NCBI RefSeq assembly: GCF_005502465.1
Contig: NZ_SCOT01000034.1
Location: 1 to 34,047, forward strand
Direction of reading: 5' to 3'
Length of the DNA stretch: 34,047 bases
Source: Sphingopyxis sp. L1A2A
GTDB taxonomy: Bacteria; Pseudomonadota; Alphaproteobacteria; Sphingomonadales; Sphingomonadaceae
Each line of letters opens with the position of its first letter. The stretch's first letter is position 1. The notes below the pieces were generated by a model. The model worked only from the letters and a program-made list of their open reading frames with translations. It was not told where the DNA came from and did not search any database. Of this stretch, positions 15,516 through 23,293 are shown piece by piece. A program made the translations under genes and the position numbers.

Positions 15516-16724
15516 ATGACCCGCATCCTCCACGTCCTCGATCATAGCCTGCCGGCGCACAGCGGCTATACCTTTCGCACCCGCGCGCTGATGAAGGCGC
15601 AGGTCGCGAAGGGCTGGGACGTCGCCGGGGTGACCGGGGTGCGCCACCCCGAACCCGGACCTGACGGCGAAACCGTCGACGGGCTGACCTTTTACCGCAC
15701 CGCGCCGGTCGCGCCCGCGCGCGCGCCAATCCGCGAATGGCGCGAAATCGGGGCGCTGGCGCAGCGGGTCGAGGCGCTGGCACGCGAGTGGAAACCCGAT
15801 GTCCTGCACGCCCATTCGCCGGTGCTCGACGGGCTCGCCGCGCTGCGTGTCGGCAAAAAACTCGGTATTCCGGTGATCTACGAAATCCGCGCCTTCTGGG
15901 AGGATGCCTCGGTCGGCAACGGCACCGGGCGTGAGGGTAGTTTGCGCTATTGGCTGACCAAGCAGCTCGAAACCCATGCGGTGAAGTCGGCCGATGCCGT
16001 CGCGGTGATCTGTGAGGGGCTGCGCGGCGATCTGATCGCGCGCGGCATCGACCCCGCCAAGATTACCGTGTCGCCCAACGGCGTCGACCTCGAGCTGTTC
16101 GGCGATCCGCCGCCGCGCGACGATGCGCTTGCCGACACATTGGGGATCGCCGCCGACGACGCGGTGATCGGCTATATCGGCAGCTTCTACGACTATGAGG
16201 GGATCGATGATTTGATCGCAGCGATGCCCGCGCTGGTCGCGGCGCAGCCCGCGGCGCGGCTGCTCCTCGTCGGCGGCGGGCCGCGCGAGACGGCGCTGAA
16301 GGCGCAGGCGGCGGCGTCGCCCGCAGCTGCGCAAATCCATTTTGTCGGGCGGGTGCCGCATGATCAGGTCGAGCGCTATTATTCGCTGATCGATATCCTC
16401 GCCTATCCGCGCAAGAAAATGCGGCTGACCGACCTTGTCACCCCGCTCAAGCCGCTCGAAGCGATGGCGCAGGGCAAGCTGGTCGCGGCGTCCGACGTCG
16501 GCGGGCATCGCGAACTGATCGAAGACGGCCAAACGGGCACGCTGTTCGCGCCCGACGACCCGGCGGCGATCGCCGATGCCCTGGCGCAGCTGCTGGACAA
16601 TCGCGGGATTTGGGCGGAACGAAGGCGGATCGCACGTATTTTTGTCGAAACCCATCGTAACTGGTCATCAAACATTTTACGTTACGAACCGGTTTACCAG
16701 CGATTGCTGCGCGGCACCGACTGA
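15516..16724 (+). CDS. Glycosyltransferase, exosortase A-associated (GT4)
   Basis: The 402-aa protein is a GT4/GT-B glycosyltransferase. The N-terminal Rossmann domain begins MTRILHVLDHSLPAHSGYTF, which is the hallmark start of the PEP-CTERM/exosortase A-associated glycosyltransferase group. The C-terminal nucleotide-sugar domain has SPNGVDLELF and the E-x7-E-type motif with TPLKPLEAMAQGKLVAASDVGGHRE. It would build exopolysaccharide or protein-linked glycan at the inner membrane. ATG 15516 is chosen because upstream residues do not match the family. It is divergent from the microprotein/O-ligase unit, 66 bp between starts. Confidence 0.9.
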   Translation: MTRILHVLDHSLPAHSGYTFRTRALMKAQVAKGWDVAGVTGVRHPEPGPDGETVDGLTFYRTAPVAPARAPIREWREIGALAQRVEALAREWKPDVLHAHSPVLDGLAALRVGKKLGIPVIYEIRAFWEDASVGNGTGREGSLRYWLTKQLETHAVKSADAVAVICEGLRGDLIARGIDPAKITVSPNGVDLELFGDPPPRDDALADTLGIAADDAVIGYIGSFYDYEGIDDLIAAMPALVAAQPAARLLLVGGGPRETALKAQAAASPAAAQIHFVGRVPHDQVERYYSLIDILAYPRKKMRLTDLVTPLKPLEAMAQGKLVAASDVGGHRELIEDGQTGTLFAPDDPAAIADALAQLLDNRGIWAERRRIARIFVETHRNWSSNILRYEPVYQRLLRGTD

Positions 16725-16782
16725 CCGCGCCGCCCGACGCGACGATATTTTGGCCCCCGCGGGCCGCACGGAATTGGACAAT

Positions 16783-17649
16783 ATGGACGATAGCAGCGAC
16801 AACCCTGGCCAAGCCGCATCGAGCGCGCTGCTGCGCGTGCTGCGGCCCGCGCTGCCGGCGGTGATCGGCGCCGCGGCGCTGACCTTTTTGTTCGCCGCCG
16901 TCATGCCGATGTCGTGGGTCGCGGGAATCGGCTGGAACCTCTATCTCGATCGCCTCTCGGACTATTTCGTGCCGCCGGTCGGCAATGCGGCGCGGTTGTT
17001 GCTGGCGTTCGGCACGGCTGCGATCGCTTCGATGATCGCGGGGCTGGTCGCGCTGTTGATCGCGACGCCCGATGCGGCGGGGCTGTCGTCGCTCCGCGCT
17101 CGGTTCCGGCGCGCATCCGATGCCGACACCGCCGAGGGCGACGATCGCGAGACCGATTTTTCGGCGCGGCGCCGCCGCGTCGACCTGCACCCTGACGATC
17201 CGCCGCGGCCGCCGATCCGCGCCGGTCGCGACCTGCCCGCGGGCGGGCTGGGACCGCTGACCGCGGCAACCCCCGAACCCGCCGCCGAACAAAGCGCCGA
17301 GGCCGATGTGTGGCTCGGTGAATTTGCGGAACAAAATGCCGATGAGCTGGTGCTCGCCGATCTCGCGCCCGCGGAGGCGGCGCCGACCGGTGACGAGCCT
17401 TGGCTGCAACCGGCTGAGATCAACGCGCCGCCGTTGCCCGCCGCCACCGACAATTCGCTCGGTGCGATGGTGGCGCGGCTCGAGGCGGGCCTGGCGCGCC
17501 GCCGCGAAGCGCTCGGCGAGGCGACGGCGACCGATACGGTCCTGGCGCCCGACGGCAGCAGCGCCATCGCGGCGGAGCCCGAGGTCGACCTCGCGCTCGA
17601 GGCCGCGCTCAGCACCCTGCAACGGATGACGCGCCGGTCGGTCGGCTAA
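16783..17649 (+). CDS. Unrecognised two-helix membrane protein with acidic Pro/Ala-rich tail
   Basis: I do not recognise the family. The 288-aa protein has two membrane helices (about 23-41 and 71-94) joined by a loop containing WNLYLDRLSDYFVPP, then a basic stretch after residue 100 and a long acidic, Ala/Pro-rich region predicted to be disordered, ending in a helical EVDLALEAALSTLQRM segment. Both long termini are probably cytoplasmic. It follows the glycosyltransferase by 58 bp on the same strand and could be co-transcribed. Its TAA (17647-17649) overlaps the TAG of the convergent small gene by two bases. Confidence 0.7.
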   Translation: MDDSSDNPGQAASSALLRVLRPALPAVIGAAALTFLFAAVMPMSWVAGIGWNLYLDRLSDYFVPPVGNAARLLLAFGTAAIASMIAGLVALLIATPDAAGLSSLRARFRRASDADTAEGDDRETDFSARRRRVDLHPDDPPRPPIRAGRDLPAGGLGPLTAATPEPAAEQSAEADVWLGEFAEQNADELVLADLAPAEAAPTGDEPWLQPAEINAPPLPAATDNSLGAMVARLEAGLARRREALGEATATDTVLAPDGSSAIAAEPEVDLALEAALSTLQRMTRRSVG

Positions 17650-17972
17650 TCCTCGACCGTCAGGATTTCGATCTGGAGCGCCCCGCGCTCGCTCCCGCAT
17701 TCCACCACGACATCGGCGACGATATGGCCCGGCAACGTCCATTCGGCCGCGGTCAGTTCGGCCTGCAGTGCAGCGGCGACCGCCTGGCCATTGCCCACCG
17801 CCAGCACGCCGGGAAAAATGTGGCGGGCGCCGGTGAAATTCGCGCTCGCCCATGGCCGGAACGTCGAGGCGCCAAGCGCCACGCCGAGCGGCAACGTGCG
17901 CGCCAACAGGTGGCGCAGGCGGCGGTGCGGGCAGCCGGGGCGCGGCGGCAAAGCGGGCGACCAGCGCATCAT
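17646..17972 (-). CDS. Small protein of unknown function (second gene of the S24-linked pair)
   Basis: The 108-aa product starts MMRWSPALPPRPGCPHRR and ends GALQIEILTVED. The core (RPWASANFTGARHIFPGVL, then AVAAALQAELTAAEWTLPGH) looks like a folded alpha/beta domain, but I do not recognise it. ATG 17972 overlaps the TGA of the preceding gene (ATGA), so the two are translationally coupled. The frame is open to GTG 18062, but that region encodes the upstream gene in another frame. Its stop overlaps the stop of the convergent gene ending at 17649. Confidence 0.6.
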   Translation of the reverse strand: MMRWSPALPPRPGCPHRRLRHLLARTLPLGVALGASTFRPWASANFTGARHIFPGVLAVGNGQAVAAALQAELTAAEWTLPGHIVADVVVECGSERGALQIEILTVED

Positions 17973-18232
17973 GCCGGTGCGCCGCGGTTGGCTTGACGCA
18001 TCGCGCGGGCCCGCCGGTCCCCGATTGGCGTAACCCGGCCCGCGTGGCGATCGGCGCGCCACATGTTCATGAAATGTTCCACACGGCAGATGATGTGGCG
18101 CCCCGGCTCGCGGCCACCGCGCAGATCGCTCACCAGCCGCGGGTCGCGCACCGCGGCGCGGCCAAAGACGCTGGGCGGCATCGCCGATTCTTTCAGGAAA
18201 GCCTCGATCCGTTGCAACAGGCTGCGTTCCAT
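17969..18232 (-). CDS. Small helix-turn-helix-like protein (first gene of the S24-linked pair)
   Basis: The 87-aa product starts MERSLLQRIEAFLKESAM followed by SVFGRAAVRDPRLVSDLRGG and IICRVEHFMNMW, a helical pattern like the small XRE/lambda-repressor-type proteins common in sphingomonads. The C-terminal 30 residues are Arg/Ala-rich. GGAGG lies 6 bases before ATG 18232. It is divergent from the S24 repressor gene with 137 bp between starts, the interval that carries the TAGGAA/T array, and it overlaps the next gene by 4 bases. It may be a DNA-binding cofactor or a regulated effector; this is inference. Confidence 0.65.
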   Translation of the reverse strand: MERSLLQRIEAFLKESAMPPSVFGRAAVRDPRLVSDLRGGREPGRHIICRVEHFMNMWRADRHAGRVTPIGDRRARAMRQANRGAPA

Positions 18233-18272
18233 ATTGTCCTCCCTGACCGCGTGATAACCGGGCGACTCACCC

Positions 18273-18348
18273 GATAGGATAAATCCTATCTGCTGATCAT
18301 TTTCCTACTTGTCTAGGAAAAATCCGCTTGCTAGGAATGAAATAGGAA
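18273..18348. promoter_or_regulatory. Operator array of TAGGAA/TAGGAT half-sites
   Basis: Six copies of TAGGA(A/T) or its complement occur in 76 bases: a perfect dyad GATAGGAT-AA-ATCCTATC (18273-18290), a second dyad TTTTCCTA-CTTGTC-TAGGAAAA (18300-18321), and two direct copies TAGGAA at 18332-18337 and 18343-18348. The array fills the gap between the divergent S24 gene and the small-gene pair, which is the classical place of auto-regulatory operators for a dimeric repressor. Confidence 0.75.
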
Positions 18349-18369
18349 GGACCAGCCCCCAGCGACCTT

Positions 18370-19038
18370 ATGAGCGATCATGTCCCCGATCCGCGCGGCG
18401 CGCTTGACCGCCTGTTGACCGACAAGGGCATCGATTATGCGCGCCTGTCGCAGGTGATCGGGCGCAATCCCGCCTATATTCAGCAATATATCAAGCGCGG
18501 TTCGCCGCGGCGGCTGGCCGAACAGGACCGGGCGCGGATCGCCGCTTATCTGGGGGTGTCCGAAGCAATGCTCGGTGGGCCGGTACAGCGCGTCGCGACT
18601 CCGGCGCGGTCACGCGGTCCGGGGATGATCCTGGTCCCGAAACTGGCGATCGGCGCATCGGCAGGGGCGGGTGCCAGCGTCGAGGGCGAGCCGGTCGAGG
18701 GCGAGGTGGCATTCGACCCCAAATGGCTGCGCGACCTGGGCGCCGATCCGCGCGCGCTCAGCATCATTCGGGTCGAGGGCGATTCGATGGCGCCGACGCT
18801 GAACGATGGCGACGACATATTGGTCGATGGCGGCGACGCCGCGGCGCGGCTGCGCGACGGGATTTACGTGCTGCGGATGGACGATGTGCTGATGGTGAAG
18901 CGTGTCGCGCGCGCACCGGGGCCGGGCCGGATCTCGGTGATCAGCGACAATCCGCATTATCGTAGCTGGGACGATCTGCCGATGGCGTCGGTCCGGCTGG
19001 TCGGCCGTGTCGTGTGGACGGGGCGGCGGGTGCGGTGA
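18370..19038 (+). CDS. S24-family (LexA/CI-like) transcriptional repressor
   Basis: The 222-aa protein has an N-terminal helix-turn-helix (about residues 10-66, with LSQVIGRNPAYIQQYIKRG) and a C-terminal S24 domain. The catalytic dyad is Ser139 (VEGDSMAPTL) and Lys177 (VLMVKRV). A candidate cleavage site, Ala-Gly at 98-99 or 100-101 within GASAGAGAS, lies about 38-40 residues before the Ser, matching LexA (84-85/119). So RecA-stimulated self-cleavage is possible. ATG 18370 has no close ribosome site; AGGAAGG is about 20 bases away, suggesting a weak or unusual start. No phage genes surround it. It probably represses itself and the divergent pair through the TAGGAA/T array. Confidence 0.88.
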   Translation: MSDHVPDPRGALDRLLTDKGIDYARLSQVIGRNPAYIQQYIKRGSPRRLAEQDRARIAAYLGVSEAMLGGPVQRVATPARSRGPGMILVPKLAIGASAGAGASVEGEPVEGEVAFDPKWLRDLGADPRALSIIRVEGDSMAPTLNDGDDILVDGGDAAARLRDGIYVLRMDDVLMVKRVARAPGPGRISVISDNPHYRSWDDLPMASVRLVGRVVWTGRRVR

Positions 19039-19041
19039 CGA

Positions 19042-19177
19042 ATCCTCCCTGTGACGCAGTCATGGGGAGGGGGACGGTTCGCGAAGCGAATGGTGGAGGG
19101 GCGACAACGGGCGCGCCAAAGCCCCTCTGTCAGCCCTCCGGGCTGCCACCTCCCCATGGCTTCGCCACAGGGAGGAT
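19042..19177. repeat. Palindromic intergenic repeat, family C, copy 2
   Basis: A 136-bp copy of the 6494-6630 element, with the same ATCCTCCCTGT and ACAGGGAGGAT ends and GGAGGGGC/GCCCCTC inner arms. It begins 3 bases after the S24 stop and lies between convergent genes. Confidence 0.85.
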
Positions 19178-19197
19178 CAGGCAGAATCCCGACGCGT

Positions 19198-19503
19198 TTA
19201 CCGCGGCGCCGCCATCAGTGCTTCGATCTCATGCTCCAGCACCTCGGCGCGCTGGCATTGTTCTTCGTTGCCATCGCGGCATTTTTCGGCGGCCTTGTCG
19301 CGCTGGCGCGACAGCTTGCCCAATTGCTCCTCACGCTGACGCATTTCGCGGCCGCGGTTGCGATCGGATTCATCCTGGCTGGTGGTCGTCCAGTCGGCGA
19401 CCTGGCCGACGGCCTTGACCGGAGCGGTGACGACGGTCTTGACCGCGCTGATGCAGCCGGTGAGCAGCGGCAGCGCCGTAAGGGCGATGATGATGGCACG
19501 CAT
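19198..19503 (-). CDS. Small lipoprotein with charged coiled-coil segment
   Basis: The 101-aa product starts MRAIIIALTALPLLTGC: a short signal with a lipobox ending at Cys17, so it should be lipidated and anchored in the outer or inner membrane facing the periplasm. The mature part holds a Val/Ala stretch and a charged helix (about residues 45-90, with REMRQREEQLGKLSRQRDKA) likely to be coiled coil, and two further cysteines near the end. AGGAG precedes ATG 19503. I know no function. It is divergent from the chemoreceptor-like gene. Confidence 0.8.
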   Translation of the reverse strand: MRAIIIALTALPLLTGCISAVKTVVTAPVKAVGQVADWTTTSQDESDRNRGREMRQREEQLGKLSRQRDKAAEKCRDGNEEQCQRAEVLEHEIEALMAAPR

Positions 19504-19630
19504 AGTCTTCTCCTCGCCCCCGCCACCGCGCGGTCCAGCATTCCATCGCATAGCCGCCGCGATCTGAACAGAATATTGCGACGGGTCGCCTTCGCGCTGC
19601 GACCCTGTGTCACAGCATTGAAACAAATGG

Positions 19631-19645
19631 TTAAAGCCGTGTTTA
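19631..19645 (+). promoter_or_regulatory. Near-consensus CtrA box before the chemoreceptor gene
   Basis: TTAA-N7-TTTAC resembles the CtrA recognition sequence TTAA-N7-TTAAC with one mismatch. It lies 65 bases before ATG 19710. CtrA controls motility and chemotaxis genes in alphaproteobacteria, which fits the downstream gene. Confidence 0.35.
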
Positions 19646-19709
19646 CCGTCTTCGCTTTAGGTCAGGGGGTGAATAAGGGATCGCAGCACGAAGAGAGGTC
19701 GGGCACGTC

Positions 19710-20987
19710 ATGGACCATATTTTTACGCCATCATCGGGTCATGCGACGGCGATCGCCGCTGACGCGCATATGGCGCAGGTCATCGACCTGTTTCGCGGCG
19801 ATCCAGAGCTGCGCGCGCTGGCGGTGCTCGACGCGAATGGTCGTCCGATGGGGGTCATCCGCGAGCAGCGGGTGCGCGAATTGCTCTTCTGTCCTTTCTG
19901 GTTCTCGCTGATGCAGAACCCGACGATCGGCGGCTCGATCGCATCGATGATCGAACCCTGCCCGACCGCCGACGTCGCGCGGTCGACCCCCGAACTGCTG
20001 CGCGTCGCGGCACAATCGCCGGGAACGGGCGAGCTGATTCTGGTCGATCGCGGCCGGTTTGTCGAAACGCTGGACAGCGGCCAGCTTGCCAGGCTGGCGA
20101 TGCTGCGCGACGCCGAATTGGTGCAGGAACGCGCGGCGCGCGCGACCAAGGTCGACCATGCCGGGCGCCGGTTCCAACAGGATATTACCGCGCTGACCGC
20201 GGTGCTGTCCGACATGGCGCATCAGGTCGAAACCTTTTCCGCCAGCCTGTCCGATCGGGCGCGCCAGACGGGGCGCGACGCTGTCACCGTCGCCGGTGCC
20301 ACCGCGCAAACGCTGGCGGGTTTGCGCGAATTGGGCGATCGCGGGCATATGCTGGCGGCGACGATGACCCAGATCGTCGATGACGGGTCGCGCGCCCGCG
20401 CGGTGCGCGGCGAGGCGCATCGCAAGGTTCAGCAGGCGGGTGAAAGAGCCAGCGCGCTGAGGGCGGCAAGCCAATCCATCGAACAGATGCTCGCGCTGAT
20501 CATCGACATGGCGAGCCGCACCAACATGCTGGCGCTCAACGCCGGAATCGAGGCCGCGCGCGCTGGCGATGCGGGTCGCGGCTTTGCCGTTGTGGCGTCG
20601 GAAGTGAAGACGCTGGCCAGCCAAACGCGCGCCGCCGCCGGCGACATCACCCAATATGTCGACCGCATCCGCGACATCGTCGGTCAGGTCACCGCCGGAT
20701 TCGACGACGTGGAGCGGGCCATCAACGCCAACAATGGCTTCTCCGACGCGATCGACCGTGCGGTCGATGGGCAAAGTGCCACGACGCTGATGATCGCAAG
20801 CTATGTCGAACAGGCGGTGTCGGCGGGGCGCGAAATTGACCTGCGCGTCCAGGAAATCGGCCACGGAGCGACGGCGGTTGGCGATGGCGCGCAGGCGCTG
20901 GGCGAATTGTCGGCGGGGCTGTCGGAGGCGGCCCGCTCGCTCGACCAGCGCGCCCGCCATTTCGTCGAAGCGGTGGCCGCGGCCTGA
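19710..20987 (+). CDS. Soluble methyl-accepting chemotaxis-type protein with CBS-like input domain
   Basis: The 425-aa protein has no membrane segment or HAMP. Residues about 15-130 look like a CBS-domain pair ([50 protein letters not shown]). The rest is helical with the MCP signalling tip at about 266-304: [21 protein letters not shown] followed by [17 protein letters not shown], where chemoreceptors contact CheA and CheW. It may sense a cytoplasmic ligand such as a nucleotide and feed a chemosensory array or another histidine kinase. No che genes lie nearby. Start ATG 19710 has GAGAGG upstream. Confidence 0.87.
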   Translation: MDHIFTPSSGHATAIAADAHMAQVIDLFRGDPELRALAVLDANGRPMGVIREQRVRELLFCPFWFSLMQNPTIGGSIASMIEPCPTADVARSTPELLRVAAQSPGTGELILVDRGRFVETLDSGQLARLAMLRDAELVQERAARATKVDHAGRRFQQDITALTAVLSDMAHQVETFSASLSDRARQTGRDAVTVAGATAQTLAGLRELGDRGHMLAATMTQIVDDGSRARAVRGEAHRKVQQAGERASALRAASQSIEQMLALIIDMASRTNMLALNAGIEAARAGDAGRGFAVVASEVKTLASQTRAAAGDITQYVDRIRDIVGQVTAGFDDVERAINANNGFSDAIDRAVDGQSATTLMIASYVEQAVSAGREIDLRVQEIGHGATAVGDGAQALGELSAGLSEAARSLDQRARHFVEAVAAA

Positions 20988-21085
20988 TTTTCTGCGCCGC
21001 GGCAAAGGCTTGCGGGGCGCTGTTCCGCTGCTAGGATGGCACGGCGCCGGAGGCGTCCATGGCCGCCGGTGGGGAGGAGGGTCAT

Positions 21086-21811
21086 ATGACGAATATGCAA
21101 AAGGGCTTGGCCGAGTTGATCGGCACATTCTGGCTGGTCTTCGGCGGCTGCGGCAGCGCGGTTCTGGCGGCGGCATTTCCCGATGTCGGCATCGGGTTGC
21201 TCGGCGTCTCGCTCGCTTTCGGGTTGACGGTCGTCACCATGGCCTATGCGATCGGGCATATTTCGGGATGTCATCTCAACCCCGCGGTCACCGTCGGCTT
21301 GTGGGCGGGCGGGCGGTTCGAGGCGCGTGATATCCCACTTTATGTCGGCGCGCAGGTGGTTGGTGCGGTCGTCGCGGCGCTCCTGCTGTTCTACATCGCC
21401 AGCGGCAATCCGGCTTATGATCTGGCGACGGGCGGCCTCGCGGCCAATGGCTTCGATGCGGGATCGCCGGGCGGTTACGACATCTGGTCGGCCTTCATCA
21501 TCGAGATTGTGCTGACCGCCTTTTTCCTGTGGATCATCATGGGATCGACCGATGGTCGCGCCCCGGCAGGCTTTGCGCCGCTCGCCATCGGCCTGGCCCT
21601 GACGCTGATCCACCTGATCTCGATCCCGGTCACCAACACGTCGGTCAATCCGGCGCGCAGCACCGGTCCGGCGCTCGTCGTCGGCGGGCTGGCCATCCAA
21701 CAATTGTGGCTGTTCTGGCTGGCGCCGTTGATCGGCGGCGCGGTCGGCGGCTTGCTCTACAAGACGCTGGGCGCCGACACGTTCCCAAAACCGAATATCG
21801 AGGGCGAATAA
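21086..21811 (+). CDS. aqpZ: Aquaporin Z
   Basis: The 241-aa protein is a water-specific aquaporin with six membrane helices and two NPA half-helices: HLNPAVT (Asn64) and SVNPARS (Asn188). The selectivity filter of E. coli AqpZ is conserved: Phe45, His176 ([20 protein letters not shown]), Thr185 and Arg191, which marks a water channel and not a glycerol facilitator. GGAGGAGG lies 5 bases before ATG 21086; the frame extends to 21059 but this start is better. It converges on galU with 37 bp between stops, where a hairpin stands. Confidence 0.94.
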   Translation: MTNMQKGLAELIGTFWLVFGGCGSAVLAAAFPDVGIGLLGVSLAFGLTVVTMAYAIGHISGCHLNPAVTVGLWAGGRFEARDIPLYVGAQVVGAVVAALLLFYIASGNPAYDLATGGLAANGFDAGSPGGYDIWSAFIIEIVLTAFFLWIIMGSTDGRAPAGFAPLAIGLALTLIHLISIPVTNTSVNPARSTGPALVVGGLAIQQLWLFWLAPLIGGAVGGLLYKTLGADTFPKPNIEGE

Positions 21812-21818
21812 TCGCCGA

Positions 21819-21847
21819 ACCGGCGGGGGCAAGGCGCCTCCGCCGGT
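21819..21847. terminator. Candidate bidirectional hairpin between aqpZ and galU
   Basis: ACCGGCGG (21819-21826) pairs perfectly with CCGCCGGT (21840-21847) around a GC-rich loop that may itself pair partly. It sits between two convergent stops. There is no U tract, so intrinsic termination is uncertain. Confidence 0.4.
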
Positions 21848-21848
21848 G

Positions 21849-22712
21849 CTATTTCAGCAAATCGATCGCAAAGGCGCGGACCTCGGCAGCGATGTCGGGG
21901 CGTTCGAGCGCGACCGCCAGATTGGCCTGGATATAACCCGCCTTTGATCCGCAGTCGTAGCGCGCGCCGTCGAAGGTCACGGCGTGGAACGGTTGGGTGC
22001 CGATCATCGTCGCCATCGCATCGGTCAGCTGGATCTCGCCGCCCGCACCCTTCTCCTGCCCCTCGAGCACGCGCATCACCTCGGGCTGGAGGATGTAGCG
22101 GCCCGAGATGATCAGGTTCGACGGTGCATCGGCCACCGACGGCTTTTCGACCAGCCCAGTAACTTCGGTCAGCGCGCCGTCGCGCGCGCCGGGGGCGATG
22201 ACGCCATAGCTCGATACCTGTTCGCGCGGCACTTCCAGCACCGAGATCAGATTGCCGCCGACCTGGTGGTACGCATCGACCATCTGCTTCATGCAGCCGG
22301 GCGAACCGTGCATGAATTCGTCGGGCAGGAAGATCGCAAAGGGTTCGTCGCCGACGATCGCGCGCGCGCACCAGATCGCGTGGCCGAGGCCGAGCGGCTC
22401 CTGCTGGCGGACATAGGCACAATTGCCGGGGCCAAGCCGCGTCGGCTCCAGCACCGACAGATCCTTGCCGCGTTCCGACATCGTCTTTTCAAGCTCGAAC
22501 GCAACGTCGAAATGATCCTCGATCGCGCTCTTGCCGCGGCCGGTGACAAAGATCATCTGCTCGATCCCCGCCTCGCGCGCTTCGTCGACCGCATATTGGA
22601 TCAGCGGCCGGTCGACGATCGGCAGCATCTCCTTGGGGATCGCCTTGGTCGCGGGCAGGAAGCGGGTGCCGAGGCCGGCAACTGGAAAGACGGCTTTGCG
22701 GATCGATTTCAT
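21849..22712 (-). CDS. galU: UTP-glucose-1-phosphate uridylyltransferase
   Basis: The 287-aa enzyme makes UDP-glucose from UTP and glucose-1-phosphate, supplying polysaccharide and envelope sugars. The nucleotide-binding start is typical: GLGTRFLPATKAIPKEMLP at about residues 13-31, with FVTGRGKSAIEDHFD, the catalytic-site FLPDEF (with the conserved Asp), GLVEKP and the C-terminal GGEIQLTDAM and YDCGSKAGY. Length is normal. It is 64 bp downstream of the OmpA-family lipoprotein gene on the same strand; the glycosyltransferase at 15.5 kb is a possible consumer of its product. Confidence 0.95.
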   Translation of the reverse strand: MKSIRKAVFPVAGLGTRFLPATKAIPKEMLPIVDRPLIQYAVDEAREAGIEQMIFVTGRGKSAIEDHFDVAFELEKTMSERGKDLSVLEPTRLGPGNCAYVRQQEPLGLGHAIWCARAIVGDEPFAIFLPDEFMHGSPGCMKQMVDAYHQVGGNLISVLEVPREQVSSYGVIAPGARDGALTEVTGLVEKPSVADAPSNLIISGRYILQPEVMRVLEGQEKGAGGEIQLTDAMATMIGTQPFHAVTFDGARYDCGSKAGYIQANLAVALERPDIAAEVRAFAIDLLK

Positions 22713-22776
22713 GGTCGAGGCCTTAGCCGCGAAAGATGGACAAGAAAAGGCGAACGGGGTGCAAGTTTTGTCGCGA

Positions 22777-23277
22777 TTATCGCGGCGTCACGATCACGAC
22801 GACACGGCGGTTGTCCTGACGGCCTTCGTCGGTATTGTTGCTCGACATTGGCACCGTTTCACCGCGGCCGACGACCTGATCGGCGGTGAACTTCATCCCA
22901 CCGGCAAGCATCGGCGCGGCCACGGCCTCGGCCCGCGCCTGCGACAGCGTCAGATTGTAAGCGGCGGCCCCCGTCGAATCGGTGTGGCCTTCGACCCGCG
23001 CCGTCGTGATGCCGACCGCGACGAGTTTGGCCGCTGTCTCGGTGATCCGCGTCTGTTGCTCCGCCGGGACGCTGCTTTCATTGGTCGAGAACAGGAGGCG
23101 TTCGGGCATATTCAATGCCCATCCGAGACCATCTTCGACAAAGCCTTCGGCTTTTAGGACCGCGATCTGGGCCGGGGTGAACCCGGCCGGCGGCGGCACG
23201 CTTTGACAGGCCGCGAGCAGGGCAGCAAAGGCGAGCATGAAAAAGGCTCGGATGGGTCGGGCGATAGTCTGGGTCAC
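22777..23277 (-). CDS. yfiB: YfiB-like OmpA-family outer-membrane lipoprotein
   Basis: The 166-aa product has a lipoprotein signal ending AALLAAC (Cys24) and one OmpA-like peptidoglycan-binding domain (about 60-166): LLFSTNESSV, VEGHTDSTGAAAYN, LSQARAEAV, VVGRGE and NTDEGRQDNRRV. Sitting third after a yfiR-type and a yfiN-type gene, it matches YfiB, which in Pseudomonas sequesters YfiR at the outer membrane and so releases the cyclase. GTG 23277 with GGAG 7 bases upstream is chosen; ATG 23238 would cut away most of the signal's basic region. The gap to the cyclase stop is 16 bp. Confidence 0.82.
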   Translation of the reverse strand: MTQTIARPIRAFFMLAFAALLAACQSVPPPAGFTPAQIAVLKAEGFVEDGLGWALNMPERLLFSTNESSVPAEQQTRITETAAKLVAVGITTARVEGHTDSTGAAAYNLTLSQARAEAVAAPMLAGGMKFTADQVVGRGETVPMSSNNTDEGRQDNRRVVVIVTPR

Positions 23278-23293
23278 GGCGATACTCCGCTGG

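Noticed and set aside
16447..17853. 468-codon minus-strand frame
   Set aside because: It crosses two genes and an intergenic gap on the other strand and has no recognisable domain.
18233..19038. S24 repressor as a sign of a prophage
   Set aside because: No integrase, terminase, capsid, att-like repeat or other phage gene is present within the window.
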